64,000 bases of DNA from Sunxiuqinia sp965372405 (GCA_965372405.1 CBDVCE010000005.1:39117-103116), one strand, 5' to 3'; numbered from the stretch's first letter, positions 19,201-28,102 are shown. Notes: generated by a model from the letters alone, not told the origin. A program made the numbers and translations.

Positions 19201-19846
19201 TACTAGTAGTAAAATGGTAGGTAAATTATTACCTGATGTAACAGGTGGTCTATTTACTTCATTCGCATACAAAAACCTTAGATTGGTTGCCAATTTAGAT
19301 TACTCTTTTGGTGCATTCTTTGTCTCAGAAGGAGAAACTTATATGATGGCTGCTGGTGTATTGGATGAAACTCTTAAATACAGAGATGAAGCTAGTGGTG
19401 GTAAGGCATATCATTTAAGTGATAGTAATGAAAAAGTATTGGGTGCTTCTCCTTCAGGTGGTGCTACATTCTATGATGGAGTAGTTCTTGATGGTGTACT
19501 ACCTAATGGTGATGTGAATACAAAAGTTGTTTCTGCTGAAGACTACTATGGAGATTCTTATTTCTCAAATGGTTTCTTCCCGGAAGATAGACTTTTCAAA
19601 AGTGATTATGTAGCATTGCGTAACATTGCACTTGACTATACTATTCCTCAGTCACTAACTCGTAAGTTTGGGTTGAATGGTCTTACTTTATCAGTTTTTG
19701 CAAATAACGTAGCTTATTTGTACAAAGATGCTCCGAATTCGATCCCAGAATCTTCTAATGGAACAGGGTGGAATAATAGTAGCTACGGTACTACTGCACT
19801 CCCATCACAACGTTCAGTTGGTATGGCTATAAAAATCAAATTATAA
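16208..19846 (+). CDS. SusC/RagA TonB-dependent outer-membrane transporter with STN domain
   Basis: 1212 residues. After the signal peptide comes an STN signalling domain (LQTQNSTIEQVLEQIEDQSE, residues about 50-120), a carboxypeptidase regulatory-like domain (VNGNVTDRSGEPLPGVSIVI), the SusC signature DEVVVTALGIKKSAKALGYS, a plug (LIVVDGVPI, ASFEILKGAKASVLYGSEGA) and a 22-strand type barrel ending in SVGMAIKIKL. It imports oligosaccharides with the SusD lipoprotein encoded 18 bp downstream. The STN domain marks it as a transducer to FecR and the ECF sigma factor, so the locus is probably induced by its own substrate. Confidence 0.96.
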   Translation: MKKNELQRGSLHTFLCKFLTIMKLSIFIICISVLSAYSTGTYSQTAKLSLQTQNSTIEQVLEQIEDQSEFRFFYTEKLDMDKRIDTDFQNSRIDEVLDNVFVDTNINYKIVGRQVALFSDKNNFTAFGMQQVDKVNGNVTDRSGEPLPGVSIVIRGTTRGTITDFDGNYTLGNIPANSTLVYSFVGMKTQEVPVGGQSSINIVLEEDAIGVDEVVVTALGIKKSAKALGYSVSKVSTDRILASGTPSNALQSLYGSAAGVQVAATAGGPTGGMKINIRNAVSFDANSTTRPLIVVDGVPIHDENTSMSYNSRAGRDNGTGINDINPDDIASFEILKGAKASVLYGSEGANGVILITTKSGTKGQGLGVSASFTTTWDNIAFMPDLQDQYGTGRSPSSTETDDQGYLLDDNGVRTLDDSGSAFGPKFDPSVQLKWWDGSSKPWAPNGTSIYDQLFQTGSQTTSNIALSSSSDKGSMRFSYTNMQLTPTTPGGEFDKNTFSINTSYNITDNLTVKYTGNYYVSKNQNPAFAGSFDAQGARSSLGAYSADIDVDLIRQYLVTDDGYNFFSNPNMKEFFSNGRSSVVGSLWDWSQDESINDRIHNIQSLTIDLKLNEVFGVTVMGGLDNTSLRSIYRGKLRDPSLIGPNSGAVYRDVSRQIRKTYGQGMVNFDTDVNDFNFSGFVGGAIRHNYEDSKGAEVLGGMVIPNYFSFSNLPSGVQPQYSYGNGEDILYSLLGSAQVAWKDQIYVEAQARNDWSSILPPDNNSYFYPGVSATWIATSSLELPEIIEFAKLRASWADVGRPGSRYFSNVNFGVSQSGAGYILSPPSHLPPMDENFRPNLKPEKKREFELGMEAYLFKNQRIGVDFSFYTSNTYDQIMAVAAPPGFGVSSIRMNAGDVANTGWELALKTKPIDSRDFKWTVDITFASSKTQVKKLDGELTSLSLYGFNGMNVVAEVGGEYGLIYQQKGWQHYINPSDPNDPKNGQKVVANNGASYNYASTSSKMVGKLLPDVTGGLFTSFAYKNLRLVANLDYSFGAFFVSEGETYMMAAGVLDETLKYRDEASGGKAYHLSDSNEKVLGASPSGGATFYDGVVLDGVLPNGDVNTKVVSAEDYYGDSYFSNGFFPEDRLFKSDYVALRNIALDYTIPQSLTRKFGLNGLTLSVFANNVAYLYKDAPNSIPESSNGTGWNNSSYGTTALPSQRSVGMAIKIKL

Positions 19847-19864
19847 TTTTTAAAAAGCTTACAA

Positions 19865-21856
19865 ATGAAAAATATAATTAAAATTTCAACTCTTGCTATC
19901 CTGGTGTTATTTTCATCAGTCTCATGTCAGGATGAGTTAGAAAGATTATACCAGAATCCAGATGGATTCTCCAAAGAACAAGCTGATAATGCTGGGGTAA
20001 GTATTATCGCTGGATACTTTACCGCTCAATGTACACGTGGCTTCTTCCTAAGGGGAGATTATGGAAGCCAATACCACCTATTACGTAGTGGTAACCGTAT
20101 TATGGGAAATGGAATTCAGTTATTCTATGCTCATAGTCCTTATGGATTATCTTACACTCTTAGAGATGTAGAGCATGACTGGGGAACAAATGCTTTTAAT
20201 ACTTCTGTTTTTAACAAGATTAACAGTGATTGGATTAAGCAGGTACTTTGGGGACAAAAAGAATACAATAAAATTCCTGAAGGCGAGGCTTCTACAATGG
20301 ATGACTTGTTTATGAAGTTATTGCATGTATTGAAAGCTTATGGTTATCAAAGAGCGATTGACCTGTATGATGAAGTACCTTATTTTGAAACAGGTTCTGC
20401 AGGTGCTCTTGAGGGAGACAGAGCAGTTTACCTTGGACAAAAAGAGATTTATCCTAAATTGATTGAAGAACTAAAAGCTTCTGATGAGTATATTGCTGGA
20501 TTAACTTTGACTGATAGTGAACAAACATTGTTAACGAATCAGGATGTTATCTTTAATGGTGATCTTCTACAATGGAGAAAATATATCAATTCTCTTCGTT
20601 TAAGATGTGCTATGAATGTTAGTGAGGTAACTCCTGACGTAACACAAACTGTTATTTCTGAATTAAACGGAAAACCTTTGTTTGATGAGTATGATGATGT
20701 TGCAGGTTTGGCTGATATTGCAATTGTTGAACCATATCGTATTCAAAGAGAATTAGGTATTACACGTGCTTTCCGTGAAGTTAGCTGGACTCAGCATGCA
20801 AATGCGAAGTTCTTACACGAAGTTATGCATTGTGTTCCTGATGAAAAAAGTGTAGTAGTTAATGGCGAAACACTTTATTATTTTGATGGTGATAATGTTG
20901 CTGAAGGATTATTAGATGGTACTGTTGATCCAAGGATTACTTACCTTTATTCAGCGAATATTAGAGGTCATTACTTTGGTTCACAAATTCAATGGGACCA
21001 TGGAACTGATCCTAACAGTTATTTCAGCAAAATCATGCGTGGATATTATATCGACGATCCTATCTTAACAGATATCAGTGTTCACTCTATTACATTTGGT
21101 AAAAATGATGAACATACAATTAATTTGAACGATGAGACCAAAGCTGATCTTACTTTACGTGAAGCTTTCTTGCGTGATAAATTCCATTCATATGTAGCTA
21201 ACTTTGTCGATACTGATTGGTTTAATGGTGTTGACGCAAATATGGTTTCTGAGCATAATGTTCGTCCACTTTTCAACTTTGATATTAGATTCCCTACTCT
21301 TCATGCAGTTGAAACTGAGCTTTCATTAGCTGAAGCTGGAGTAAGAGGATTTGGAACATTGAATGGTACAGCACGTGAGCATTATAAAAATGCTGTTGAG
21401 TTATCTTGTACATATTGGTACAATATTAATGCTGGAAATCAATATTCAAGACAAACAGTTCCTGCATATCCAAGTTATATGGATGACTCTAGAATTGATA
21501 GAGACAGACCAGAAATGGAATATGATGCAGCAGCTTATGCTGAAACTGAAGCTCAGAATTTCGATGCAATGTCAGATCAGGAAAAAGTACAAGCAATTTT
21601 CAATCAATTGCAACTACATTATAACCTATTTAACTGGGAAACTCCTTATACTGCAGCTCGTCGTTTAATTAAGTATCTAGGTACTAATCCTGCTACTCCT
21701 TTTGACACATTCGAATGGAAAGAAAGAATGTCTTATCCTGGTGGAATTCAGGCATCAGATCCTGAGAACTGGGCTAAGATTAGCGTGCACAATGATGTTA
21801 ATCTTCCTGTTTGGTTAACTGGTCGTACTGAGAAGTGGAAAAATGTTTTAGAGTAA
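19865..21856 (+). CDS. SusD/RagB family starch-binding-type outer-membrane lipoprotein
   Basis: 663 residues with lipoprotein signal ending SSVSC. The position after susC, the length and the alpha-rich TPR-like body (MKLLHVLKAYGYQRAIDLYD, WRKYINSLRLRCAMNVSE, TELSLAEAGVRGFG) identify a SusD-like surface glycan-binding protein; it looks closer to the SusD-like subfamilies than to classical SusD. It caps the SusC barrel and captures substrate at the cell surface. Base composition matches susC, so the pair appears to have travelled together. Confidence 0.9.
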   Translation: MKNIIKISTLAILVLFSSVSCQDELERLYQNPDGFSKEQADNAGVSIIAGYFTAQCTRGFFLRGDYGSQYHLLRSGNRIMGNGIQLFYAHSPYGLSYTLRDVEHDWGTNAFNTSVFNKINSDWIKQVLWGQKEYNKIPEGEASTMDDLFMKLLHVLKAYGYQRAIDLYDEVPYFETGSAGALEGDRAVYLGQKEIYPKLIEELKASDEYIAGLTLTDSEQTLLTNQDVIFNGDLLQWRKYINSLRLRCAMNVSEVTPDVTQTVISELNGKPLFDEYDDVAGLADIAIVEPYRIQRELGITRAFREVSWTQHANAKFLHEVMHCVPDEKSVVVNGETLYYFDGDNVAEGLLDGTVDPRITYLYSANIRGHYFGSQIQWDHGTDPNSYFSKIMRGYYIDDPILTDISVHSITFGKNDEHTINLNDETKADLTLREAFLRDKFHSYVANFVDTDWFNGVDANMVSEHNVRPLFNFDIRFPTLHAVETELSLAEAGVRGFGTLNGTAREHYKNAVELSCTYWYNINAGNQYSRQTVPAYPSYMDDSRIDRDRPEMEYDAAAYAETEAQNFDAMSDQEKVQAIFNQLQLHYNLFNWETPYTAARRLIKYLGTNPATPFDTFEWKERMSYPGGIQASDPENWAKISVHNDVNLPVWLTGRTEKWKNVLE

Positions 21857-21888
21857 ACGATAAATCAAAAAAATAAAACAAAGATATT

Positions 21889-22227
21889 ATGAAAAGAATA
21901 ATTTATATATGCTTGATTTTGTTTGCTGCTGTTGCTTGTAGCAAGTCAAATGATGGTACTATTATTGGTACTGCAAGTGCAGATGGTGGTAACGTCGTTT
22001 CCGGAATCACGGTTAAATTATACTCTGAAGCTACTCAGTTAGTAGAAGAAACAACAACTGATAATACTGGTAACTTTTCATTTACCGGTTTAGAAACTGG
22101 CAACTACTATGTTGCAGGTACAATCGTTGTTGGTTCTGACACCTGGGATTCAGGTAATAGGCCTCAAATGGTTTATGTAAGTGATGAGATTGTTAAAGAA
22201 GTAGCACTGTCACTGAGTATGAAGTAA
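21889..22227 (+). CDS. Small lipoprotein with carboxypeptidase-regulatory/SdrD-B-like fold
   Basis: 112 residues with signal and lipobox (FAAVAC). The mature part looks like a single beta-sandwich: ITVKLYSEATQLVEETTTDN, TGNFSFTGLETGNYYVAGTI, typical of CarboxypepD_reg/SdrD-B modules, ending at the stop. It is 32 bp after the SusD gene and before a strong terminator, so it is the last gene of the sus unit. Probably surface- or periplasm-exposed; a glycan-binding accessory role is a guess from position. Confidence 0.75.
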   Translation: MKRIIYICLILFAAVACSKSNDGTIIGTASADGGNVVSGITVKLYSEATQLVEETTTDNTGNFSFTGLETGNYYVAGTIVVGSDTWDSGNRPQMVYVSDEIVKEVALSLSMK

Positions 22228-22246
22228 ACCCAATACCTCAATATAT

Positions 22247-22276
22247 AAAACCGGTCATTTATGGCCGGTTTTTTTG
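22247..22276 (+). terminator. Intrinsic terminator of the susCD operon
   Basis: AACCGGTCA pairs with TGGCCGGTT (one G-T pair) around TTTA, followed by seven T. It lies about 20 bp after the small lipoprotein stop. Confidence 0.85.
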
Positions 22277-22349
22277 TGCCCTATATTTTCCTATTGTGGC
22301 ATGTTTTTTGTAAAATAGAGGAATAGCCATTAATCAAATTATTTGCCTT

Positions 22350-23315
22350 ATGAAATTATTGATAATTTGTTCGATTGTTATAATTGCTCCTTATTTATTA
22401 TTTGCTCAGGCTTGTACGGGGACTTTAGTCGATATAGAATCAAAAGAACCAATACCATATGCACATGTATTTATTTATGGAACCTCCTATGGAACTACTT
22501 CCAACTTAAATGGTTCATTTTCATTTAAGACAAATGGATATGAGAATTTACCTTTAATTGTAAGTGTAATTGGTTATCAGACAATTCGAGTTGAAAATGA
22601 TTATGTCTCAAATGCTTTAAGAATTGAACTCCACCCGAAAACATTCAAGATTGGCGAAGTAGAAGTAACTCCTGATAAATGGTCTAATAAGAAGAAAATT
22701 AGAATATTTAAAGAAGAGTTTTTAGGGAAAGGTTCTAATGCAGAAGAATGCTCAATTCTTAATCAAGAAGATATTGACCTAAGATATTACTCAGAAACAA
22801 AAACGTTGAAAGCATCATCGGATAAACCTATAGAAATTTTAAATAGTGCATTAGGATACAGTATAACATATATTCTGGATAAGTTCGTAATGAATGAGTT
22901 GAAAACTTGCTATCAAGGAAATTATGTTTTTGAAGAATTACCTTGTCACAAAAGAGAAAAGTCGAAGGTTTTAAGAAAAAGAAAACGAACCTATAAAGGT
23001 TCTCGAATGCATTTTGTAAGATCACTTTGGAATGGCTATATCGCTTCGCAAGGATTTTATATTTTCGACATGAAGTATAATCCATTGAATGTTAGTGATA
23101 TCCGTTATGTTGCAAATGATCAACGATACATGGTGTTGGAAGATACCGTAAAGATTAAATATTTACGTAAAAATCAATCGTCACAAATTATTCCTTCAGA
23201 ATGGTTTACAAGAATTGAAAAGAATGGTTATTTCGAGCCTACATCACTATATTGGCGATATGATATTGCTGTTTCCAGAGTAGCTGATTTATTACCATTT
23301 GACTACTTGCCTTGA
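22350..23315 (+). CDS. Secreted carboxypeptidase-regulatory-like domain protein
   Basis: 321 residues with signal peptide (MKLLIICSIVIIAPYLLFAQ). Residues about 22-110 form a CarboxypepD_reg-like module (GTLVDIESKEPIPYAHVFIY, TSNLNGSFSFK, VIGYQTIRV). The remainder (about 110-321) has basic stretches (KREKSKVLRKRKRTYKG) and no catalytic motif that I recognise. Similar proteins are common in Bacteroidota and are thought to sit at the outer membrane. It is separated from the sus operon by a terminator, so it is its own unit. Function unknown. Confidence 0.7.
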   Translation: MKLLIICSIVIIAPYLLFAQACTGTLVDIESKEPIPYAHVFIYGTSYGTTSNLNGSFSFKTNGYENLPLIVSVIGYQTIRVENDYVSNALRIELHPKTFKIGEVEVTPDKWSNKKKIRIFKEEFLGKGSNAEECSILNQEDIDLRYYSETKTLKASSDKPIEILNSALGYSITYILDKFVMNELKTCYQGNYVFEELPCHKREKSKVLRKRKRTYKGSRMHFVRSLWNGYIASQGFYIFDMKYNPLNVSDIRYVANDQRYMVLEDTVKIKYLRKNQSSQIIPSEWFTRIEKNGYFEPTSLYWRYDIAVSRVADLLPFDYLP

Positions 23316-23335
23316 TGATGCTAAAAATTCTCTTT

Positions 23336-23446
23336 CTAATAAAGTAATGAATATTTTTTAATATCCACTTCGTGCATCATTTCGTAAACGGTTTCAATAA
23401 TCTGTTCTGCGTTTGGGGAAGCAAAGCTATGCTGAAATCCCTTTAT
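23336..23446 (-). pseudogene. Remnant of a second E1-beta C-terminus (2-oxoacid dehydrogenase)
   Basis: Thirty-six codons on the - strand end with VYEMMHEVDIKKY and a TAG stop. They match the C-terminus of the intact E1 protein encoded just upstream on the same strand (VYQMMHEVDAKKY); I count about 18 identical residues in the last 32, with preceding PNAEQI against PNVERI. The frame is closed by a stop after 36 codons and there is no start. This is a diverged duplicate of only the 3' end, separated from the intact gene by repeat array A. Confidence 0.75.
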
Positions 23447-23476
23447 CTATAGGTCTTTCAGGTGCTTTTTCTCTTC

Positions 23477-23755
23477 GTCCATGCAAACCATGGACAAGTC
23501 CACAGGCTTCATGGACTTGCCCACGGGACTTATTACCTTGTCCACGATGATCATGGGGTAGTCCACGAACACCATGGAGTTGTCCGCGGATATCATGGAC
23601 TTGTCCGCGAATATGATGGAACAGTCCACAGGCTTCGTGGACATGTCCACGGGACTTATTACCTTGTCCACGATGATCATGGAGTAGTCCACGAATACCA
23701 TGGACTAGTCCGCGCTTATAATTTCCTTGTCCGTAAAGGCCATGGACGTGTGGAT
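23477..23755. repeat. Tandem array A, 21-bp period, palindromic units
   Basis: GTCC anchors recur at 23498, 23519 (GCCC), 23540, 23561, 23582, 23603, 23624, 23645, 23666, 23687, 23708 and 23729, exactly 21 bp apart. The best-conserved core is TGGAC, two bases, GTCCA, a 12-bp palindrome, with about 9 bp of variable linker. A block of six units (126 bp) is duplicated: 23498-23580 resembles 23624-23706. The DNA is richer in G+C than the surroundings. It lies between the E1 stop codon and the E1 C-terminal remnant. Both strands are open in several frames only because 21 is divisible by 3; I see no ribosome site or start supporting translation. Confidence 0.9.
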
Positions 23756-23795
23756 TCACTGCCCGGGTCTATTCAATAAACTGTGTTTTACTGCC

Positions 23796-26213
23796 CTAAA
23801 ATAGCCGTGGATATTTCTTTGCATCAACCTCATGCATCATCTGGTACACCTTTTCAAAGATGCGTTCAACATTGGGCTTTGAGAAGTATTCACCATCAAT
23901 ACCATAGGCTGGTCGATGCTCATTCGCTGAGAGTATTCCTGGAGCAGTATCTAAATAATTAAAAGCTTGCTGTTCTTCAATAACTTTCTGCATCATGTAG
24001 GCCGTTCCTCCACCTGGTACATCTTCATCAATAAAAAGAACTTTATTCGTCTTCTTAATTGATTCCAGAATGAGATGGCTGATATCAAATGGCATCAATG
24101 TTTGCACATCTATAACTTCAGCAGATATGTTCTTTGTTTGTAATAATTCTACAGTCTTAATGGCGTGATGCACATTCCAGCCGTAAGTAACCAAGGTAAT
24201 ATCGGTGCCCTGTGTCATGATCTCAGGAACACCAAGTGGCACTTTAAATTCGCCAATATTTACAGGAAGCTTTTCTTTTACATTGTAGCCTTTGAGTGGC
24301 TCTATTACCAAGGCCGGGTCATTGGCTTCAAGAAGTGTATTATAAAAACCAGCGGCTTGAGTCATATCTCTGGGTACGCAAAGGTATATACCCCGAAGTG
24401 ATCCCAGTAATAATTGCATTGGTGAGCCGGCATGCCACATACCTTGAAGTTGATGACCACGTGTACGGATAATGACTGGTGCAGCTTGTTTACCCAGGGA
24501 GCGATATTGCATGCTGGCCAGATCATCGCTTAAAGTAGATTGCGCATAATTAAGATAGTCAAGGTATTGAATTTCCGCTATTGGTCGAAATCCACGCAGT
24601 GCTAGACCTATTCCCTGACCTATAATTGTAGCCTCACGAATGCCGGTGTCCGAAACTCGTTCAATTCCATACTTTTCCTGCATACCTTTCATGCCTTGGT
24701 TTACACCACCAAGTTTACCGGTATCTTCGCCAAAAGTTACCAGATTAGGGTACTTGTCAAATAATACATCAAAGTTACGGTTGATAATTTCTGATCCATT
24801 AAGTTCTTCTGAATCTAAATTATATTTTGGTTTTATTTCACGAACATTTAATGCCGAATCTTTCCCTTCGCGGTGAAGTTTCCTGCTATAAAAGTCATTA
24901 CTTTTTTTCTCAAATTGTTTGATCCAATCTTGTAGTTCAGTTTGCTCCTTTTTTAAGGAGATATTTTCATGCAGTTCAAAAGATATGCGTTTAGCTAAAC
25001 TTAATAATGATCTTCTTGTCGGAAAGATTTTCTTTCGGATATTTTCCAATTCAGAAGAATGATCAACAGAACTCTTTGAAGTGGTTCTGATGTCCTCAAT
25101 AATTATTTTAAGCTCACGTGTTTCTTTTGAGTAGCCATCAATGAAATTATTCCATGCCTTGTCTCGTGCTTCTTTGGCATCCTTTTTAGCTTGTTTCTCG
25201 ATACTTGTTAGTGTTTCAATATCTGCGTTGCCAGATTCAAGAAGCCAGTTCTTAAACTGACTTAAACAATCGAATTCATTTTCCCACTCAAGTCTTTCCT
25301 TCGATTTATAACGCTCGTGAGATCCAGATGTAGAATGTCCGGTTGGTTGTGTCACTTCCTGAATGTGAAAAAGAACTGGAGTGTGGGTTTTTCTGCAATG
25401 ATCAATTCCTTTAGAGAATGTTTTCATTAAGTTTGGGTAGTCCCAGCCTTTGCAGTTATATATGGAAATACCATTGGTGTTTTTTTCTTTTTGAAACCCT
25501 GCCAACGCTTTTGATATACTTGATTTGGTAGTTTGCAATTCAATAGGAACGCTTATCCCAAAACCGTCATCATAAACAGCAACAGCTAGTGGTACCTGCA
25601 TAACAGATGCTGCATTAATGGTTTCGAAAAACATACCTTCCGTTGTGCTGGCATCACCTATAGAACCAAAAGCGACTTCATTTCCATTTACATTATTTTT
25701 GAGGTGCTTTTTTAAATCAGGTCGCTGCCTTATTATTTTGGTAGCTTGAGCCAATCCCAGTAAACGAGGCATTTGTCCAGCTGTTGGAGAAATGTCAGAG
25801 GCCGAATTAAATTGCTCAGACAGGTCTTTTATTTCACCGTCTTCTGTTATATTTTGTGTGCTAAAGTGATTATTGAAATTTCGTCCACCTGTTGAAGGGT
25901 TGTAATTCCCATCTGTGTCCCCATAAATCATTGCAAAAAACTCTTCTGGACTGAGCAAGCCAAGTGCAAGCATAAATGTTTGGTCACGATAATAGCCCGA
26001 GCGCCAGTCGCCTTTTTTGAAGTTTTTAGCATAGGCAATTTGAGCCAATTCTTTTCCATCTCCAAAAATTCCAAAATGTGCTCGTCCATTATGGACTTCG
26101 CGGCGACCCAAAACACTTAATTGTCGACTTAAAAATGCCAGGTAATAATCGTTTAACGCCTCTGTGGTTTGTTTATCAGTTGTAGTCAATAGATCAATTT
26201 TCTCCAAATACAT
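23796..26213 (-). CDS. Fused E1 alpha/beta subunit, thiamine-dependent 2-oxoacid dehydrogenase (branched-chain type)
   Basis: 805 residues from the ATG at 26213; a TTG at 26258 would add 15 residues. The N-terminal half is E1-alpha-like with HFGIFGDGKELAQIAYAKNF and the thiamine diphosphate segment GDASTTEGMFFETINAAS followed by VYDDGFGIS; the C-terminal half (from about 460) is E1-beta-like with FGEDTGKLGGVNQG, RVSDTGIREATIIGQGIGLA and a transketolase C-terminal domain (LVTYGWNVHHAIKTVELL). Such fusions occur in Bacteroidota and decarboxylate branched-chain 2-oxoacids or related substrates. No E2 or E3 gene is adjacent. The diverged copy of its last 36 codons lies 350 bp downstream. Confidence 0.88.
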   Translation of the reverse strand: MYLEKIDLLTTTDKQTTEALNDYYLAFLSRQLSVLGRREVHNGRAHFGIFGDGKELAQIAYAKNFKKGDWRSGYYRDQTFMLALGLLSPEEFFAMIYGDTDGNYNPSTGGRNFNNHFSTQNITEDGEIKDLSEQFNSASDISPTAGQMPRLLGLAQATKIIRQRPDLKKHLKNNVNGNEVAFGSIGDASTTEGMFFETINAASVMQVPLAVAVYDDGFGISVPIELQTTKSSISKALAGFQKEKNTNGISIYNCKGWDYPNLMKTFSKGIDHCRKTHTPVLFHIQEVTQPTGHSTSGSHERYKSKERLEWENEFDCLSQFKNWLLESGNADIETLTSIEKQAKKDAKEARDKAWNNFIDGYSKETRELKIIIEDIRTTSKSSVDHSSELENIRKKIFPTRRSLLSLAKRISFELHENISLKKEQTELQDWIKQFEKKSNDFYSRKLHREGKDSALNVREIKPKYNLDSEELNGSEIINRNFDVLFDKYPNLVTFGEDTGKLGGVNQGMKGMQEKYGIERVSDTGIREATIIGQGIGLALRGFRPIAEIQYLDYLNYAQSTLSDDLASMQYRSLGKQAAPVIIRTRGHQLQGMWHAGSPMQLLLGSLRGIYLCVPRDMTQAAGFYNTLLEANDPALVIEPLKGYNVKEKLPVNIGEFKVPLGVPEIMTQGTDITLVTYGWNVHHAIKTVELLQTKNISAEVIDVQTLMPFDISHLILESIKKTNKVLFIDEDVPGGGTAYMMQKVIEEQQAFNYLDTAPGILSANEHRPAYGIDGEYFSKPNVERIFEKVYQMMHEVDAKKYPRLF

Positions 26214-26356
26214 CAATATGATTTTGATTTCAATTCTTTCTGTCAATTTTTCAAACAAGATTTACTTGTTCAAAATCATTCAAAATAACACTTCTGTAAG
26301 GGGATTTGTTTTGTTCACTTCCAAATTTATACCTAAAGTTAAAGTTGAAAATGTTT

Positions 26357-26383
26357 AAGCTGTTAGTTAGTTCATTATATTTG
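26357..26383 (+). promoter_or_regulatory. Candidate Bacteroidota-type promoter for sulfatase 1
   Basis: TATATTTG at 26376-26383 matches the TAnnTTTG -7 consensus known for Bacteroidota; a weak -33 element (GTTTA) lies about 19 bp upstream. The box is about 35 bp before the ATG of the sulfatase. Confidence 0.45.
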
Positions 26384-26418
26384 TGACTCATCATTTATAA
26401 ACCAATAACTTAATATCA

Positions 26419-28032
26419 ATGACTCTCAACTTATTCAAATCATTTTATTTATTAGCTGTTGTTGCTTTGGGATTAATCTCATGTAACCAACAAGTCTCTA
26501 AAAAAGAGGTTCAAAAGCCAAATATTCTTTTCATCATGAGTGATGATCATGCCTATCAGGCGGTAAGTGCATATGGTCATGGACTGAATAAAACACCAAA
26601 CATTGATAGACTTGCTGATGAAGGTGCAATTTTTACCCGTGCCTGTGTAACCAACTCCATTTGTGCCCCATCTCGTGCAGTGTTGTTAACCGGAAAGCAT
26701 AGTTTTATTAACGGGAAGGTTGATAATATGCAACCATTTAATTGGGATCAGGATAACTTCCCAAAGTTATTGCAGGCAAATGGTTACCAAACGGCAATGA
26801 TTGGTAAAATTCACTTAAACGGACTTCCGCAAGGATTTGATTTTTCAATGGTATTGCCAGGACAGGGGAATTACTACAATCCTGATTTTTTGATAAATGG
26901 TGAGCGGAAACGTTTTGAAGGGTATTGTACAGATATTATTACAGAAACCATGTTAGATTGGTTGAAAACAAAGCGCGATCCGAATAAACCATTTTGTGCG
27001 CTTTATCACCAAAAAGCTCCGCATAGGAACTGGAAACCTGCACCAAAATATTTGACTTTGTACGACGATACTACATTTGTTCCACCAGCAAATTATTTTG
27101 ATGATTATGAAGGTAGGGGTACTGCTGCCCGAACACAGGAAATGGAAGTAGACGGACATGCTCAGTGGGGTCATGATTTTAAAATGGTGATTGATCCTGA
27201 TGGTAATCCAACAAGATTCCAGAATGATCTTAAGCGTTTTAATGAAAAGCAGAAAGCCGATTGGTTGGCAGCATATACCCCTAAAAATGATGCTATGAAA
27301 GCCGCAAAGCTTGAAGGCGAAGATCTGGGGAAATGGAAATACAATCGTTATATCAAAGATTATTTGCGTACCATTAAGTCTGTTGATGATGGAGTGGGAG
27401 AGGTATTGGATTATTTAGAAGAAGCTGGATTGGCTGAAAATACGATTGTAGTTTATACTTCAGACCAAGGATTTTACCTGGGAGAACATGGTTGGTTTGA
27501 CAAGCGTTTTATGTATGAAGAATCATTTCGTACGCCTTTGTTAGTCCGTTATCCAAAAGAAATTAAGCCCGGAACAAAAATTGGGAAACTAGTACAGAAT
27601 TTAGATTTTGCTCCTACATTTTTAGATTATGCAGGTATTGATATTCCAGCAGAAATACAAGGAAAATCATTTAGAAAATTAGTTAGTGGTGAATCGGGAG
27701 AATGGCGAGATGCTGTTTATTATACTTACTATGAATATCCATCCGTACACATGGTGAAGCGCCATTATGGTGTGGCAACAGAGCGTTATAAACTTATGCA
27801 TTTCTATTATGATATTGACGAATGGGAAATGTATGACTTGCAAACAGATCCATCAGAAATGAAGAATATTTATGATGATCCTTCATACGCTGATGTACAG
27901 AAACAACTGCATGAAAGGTTGGAAGAACTTCGTGTTGAGTATGGTGATAGTGATGAGAATAATGATAAGTTTCTGAAGTCTTATCTTGATAAAATTGAAG
28001 CATCTAAAAAGCGAAGAAAAGAAGGAAAGTAG
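26419..28032 (+). CDS. Formylglycine-dependent sulfatase (S1 family), lipoprotein
   Basis: 537 residues with lipobox LISC. The metal-binding start is FIMSDDHAYQAVSAYG. The CxPSR-type activation motif is SICAPSRAVLLTGKH, where Cys becomes formylglycine. Further landmarks are GKIHLNG, HQKAPHRNWKP and YTSDQGFYLGEHGWFDKRFM. The overall form resembles N-acetylglucosamine-6-sulfatase/mucin-desulfating and related glycan sulfatases, but the substrate is not certain. It needs an anaerobic sulfatase-maturing enzyme encoded elsewhere. Together with the second sulfatase it suggests that the nearby glycan system handles sulfated polymers. Confidence 0.9.
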   Translation: MTLNLFKSFYLLAVVALGLISCNQQVSKKEVQKPNILFIMSDDHAYQAVSAYGHGLNKTPNIDRLADEGAIFTRACVTNSICAPSRAVLLTGKHSFINGKVDNMQPFNWDQDNFPKLLQANGYQTAMIGKIHLNGLPQGFDFSMVLPGQGNYYNPDFLINGERKRFEGYCTDIITETMLDWLKTKRDPNKPFCALYHQKAPHRNWKPAPKYLTLYDDTTFVPPANYFDDYEGRGTAARTQEMEVDGHAQWGHDFKMVIDPDGNPTRFQNDLKRFNEKQKADWLAAYTPKNDAMKAAKLEGEDLGKWKYNRYIKDYLRTIKSVDDGVGEVLDYLEEAGLAENTIVVYTSDQGFYLGEHGWFDKRFMYEESFRTPLLVRYPKEIKPGTKIGKLVQNLDFAPTFLDYAGIDIPAEIQGKSFRKLVSGESGEWRDAVYYTYYEYPSVHMVKRHYGVATERYKLMHFYYDIDEWEMYDLQTDPSEMKNIYDDPSYADVQKQLHERLEELRVEYGDSDENNDKFLKSYLDKIEASKKRRKEGK

Positions 28033-28049
28033 CAGATATTGAGATATTA

Positions 28050-28088
28050 AAAAAGTCCATCCTCCATATTGGAAGATGGACTTTTTTC
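28050..28088. terminator. Bidirectional intrinsic terminator
   Basis: AAAAAGTCCATC and GATGGACTTTTT form a 12-bp stem with flanking A and T runs, lying between the stop codons of the converging sulfatase and hypothetical protein genes. Confidence 0.85.
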
Positions 28089-28102
28089 TTTATTGCTTAT
28101 TC

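Noticed and set aside
23427..23779. Heptapeptide-repeat proteins on both strands over array A
   Set aside because: The openness follows from a 21-bp period without stop codons; there is no convincing start, ribosome site or codon bias, and both strands are equally open.
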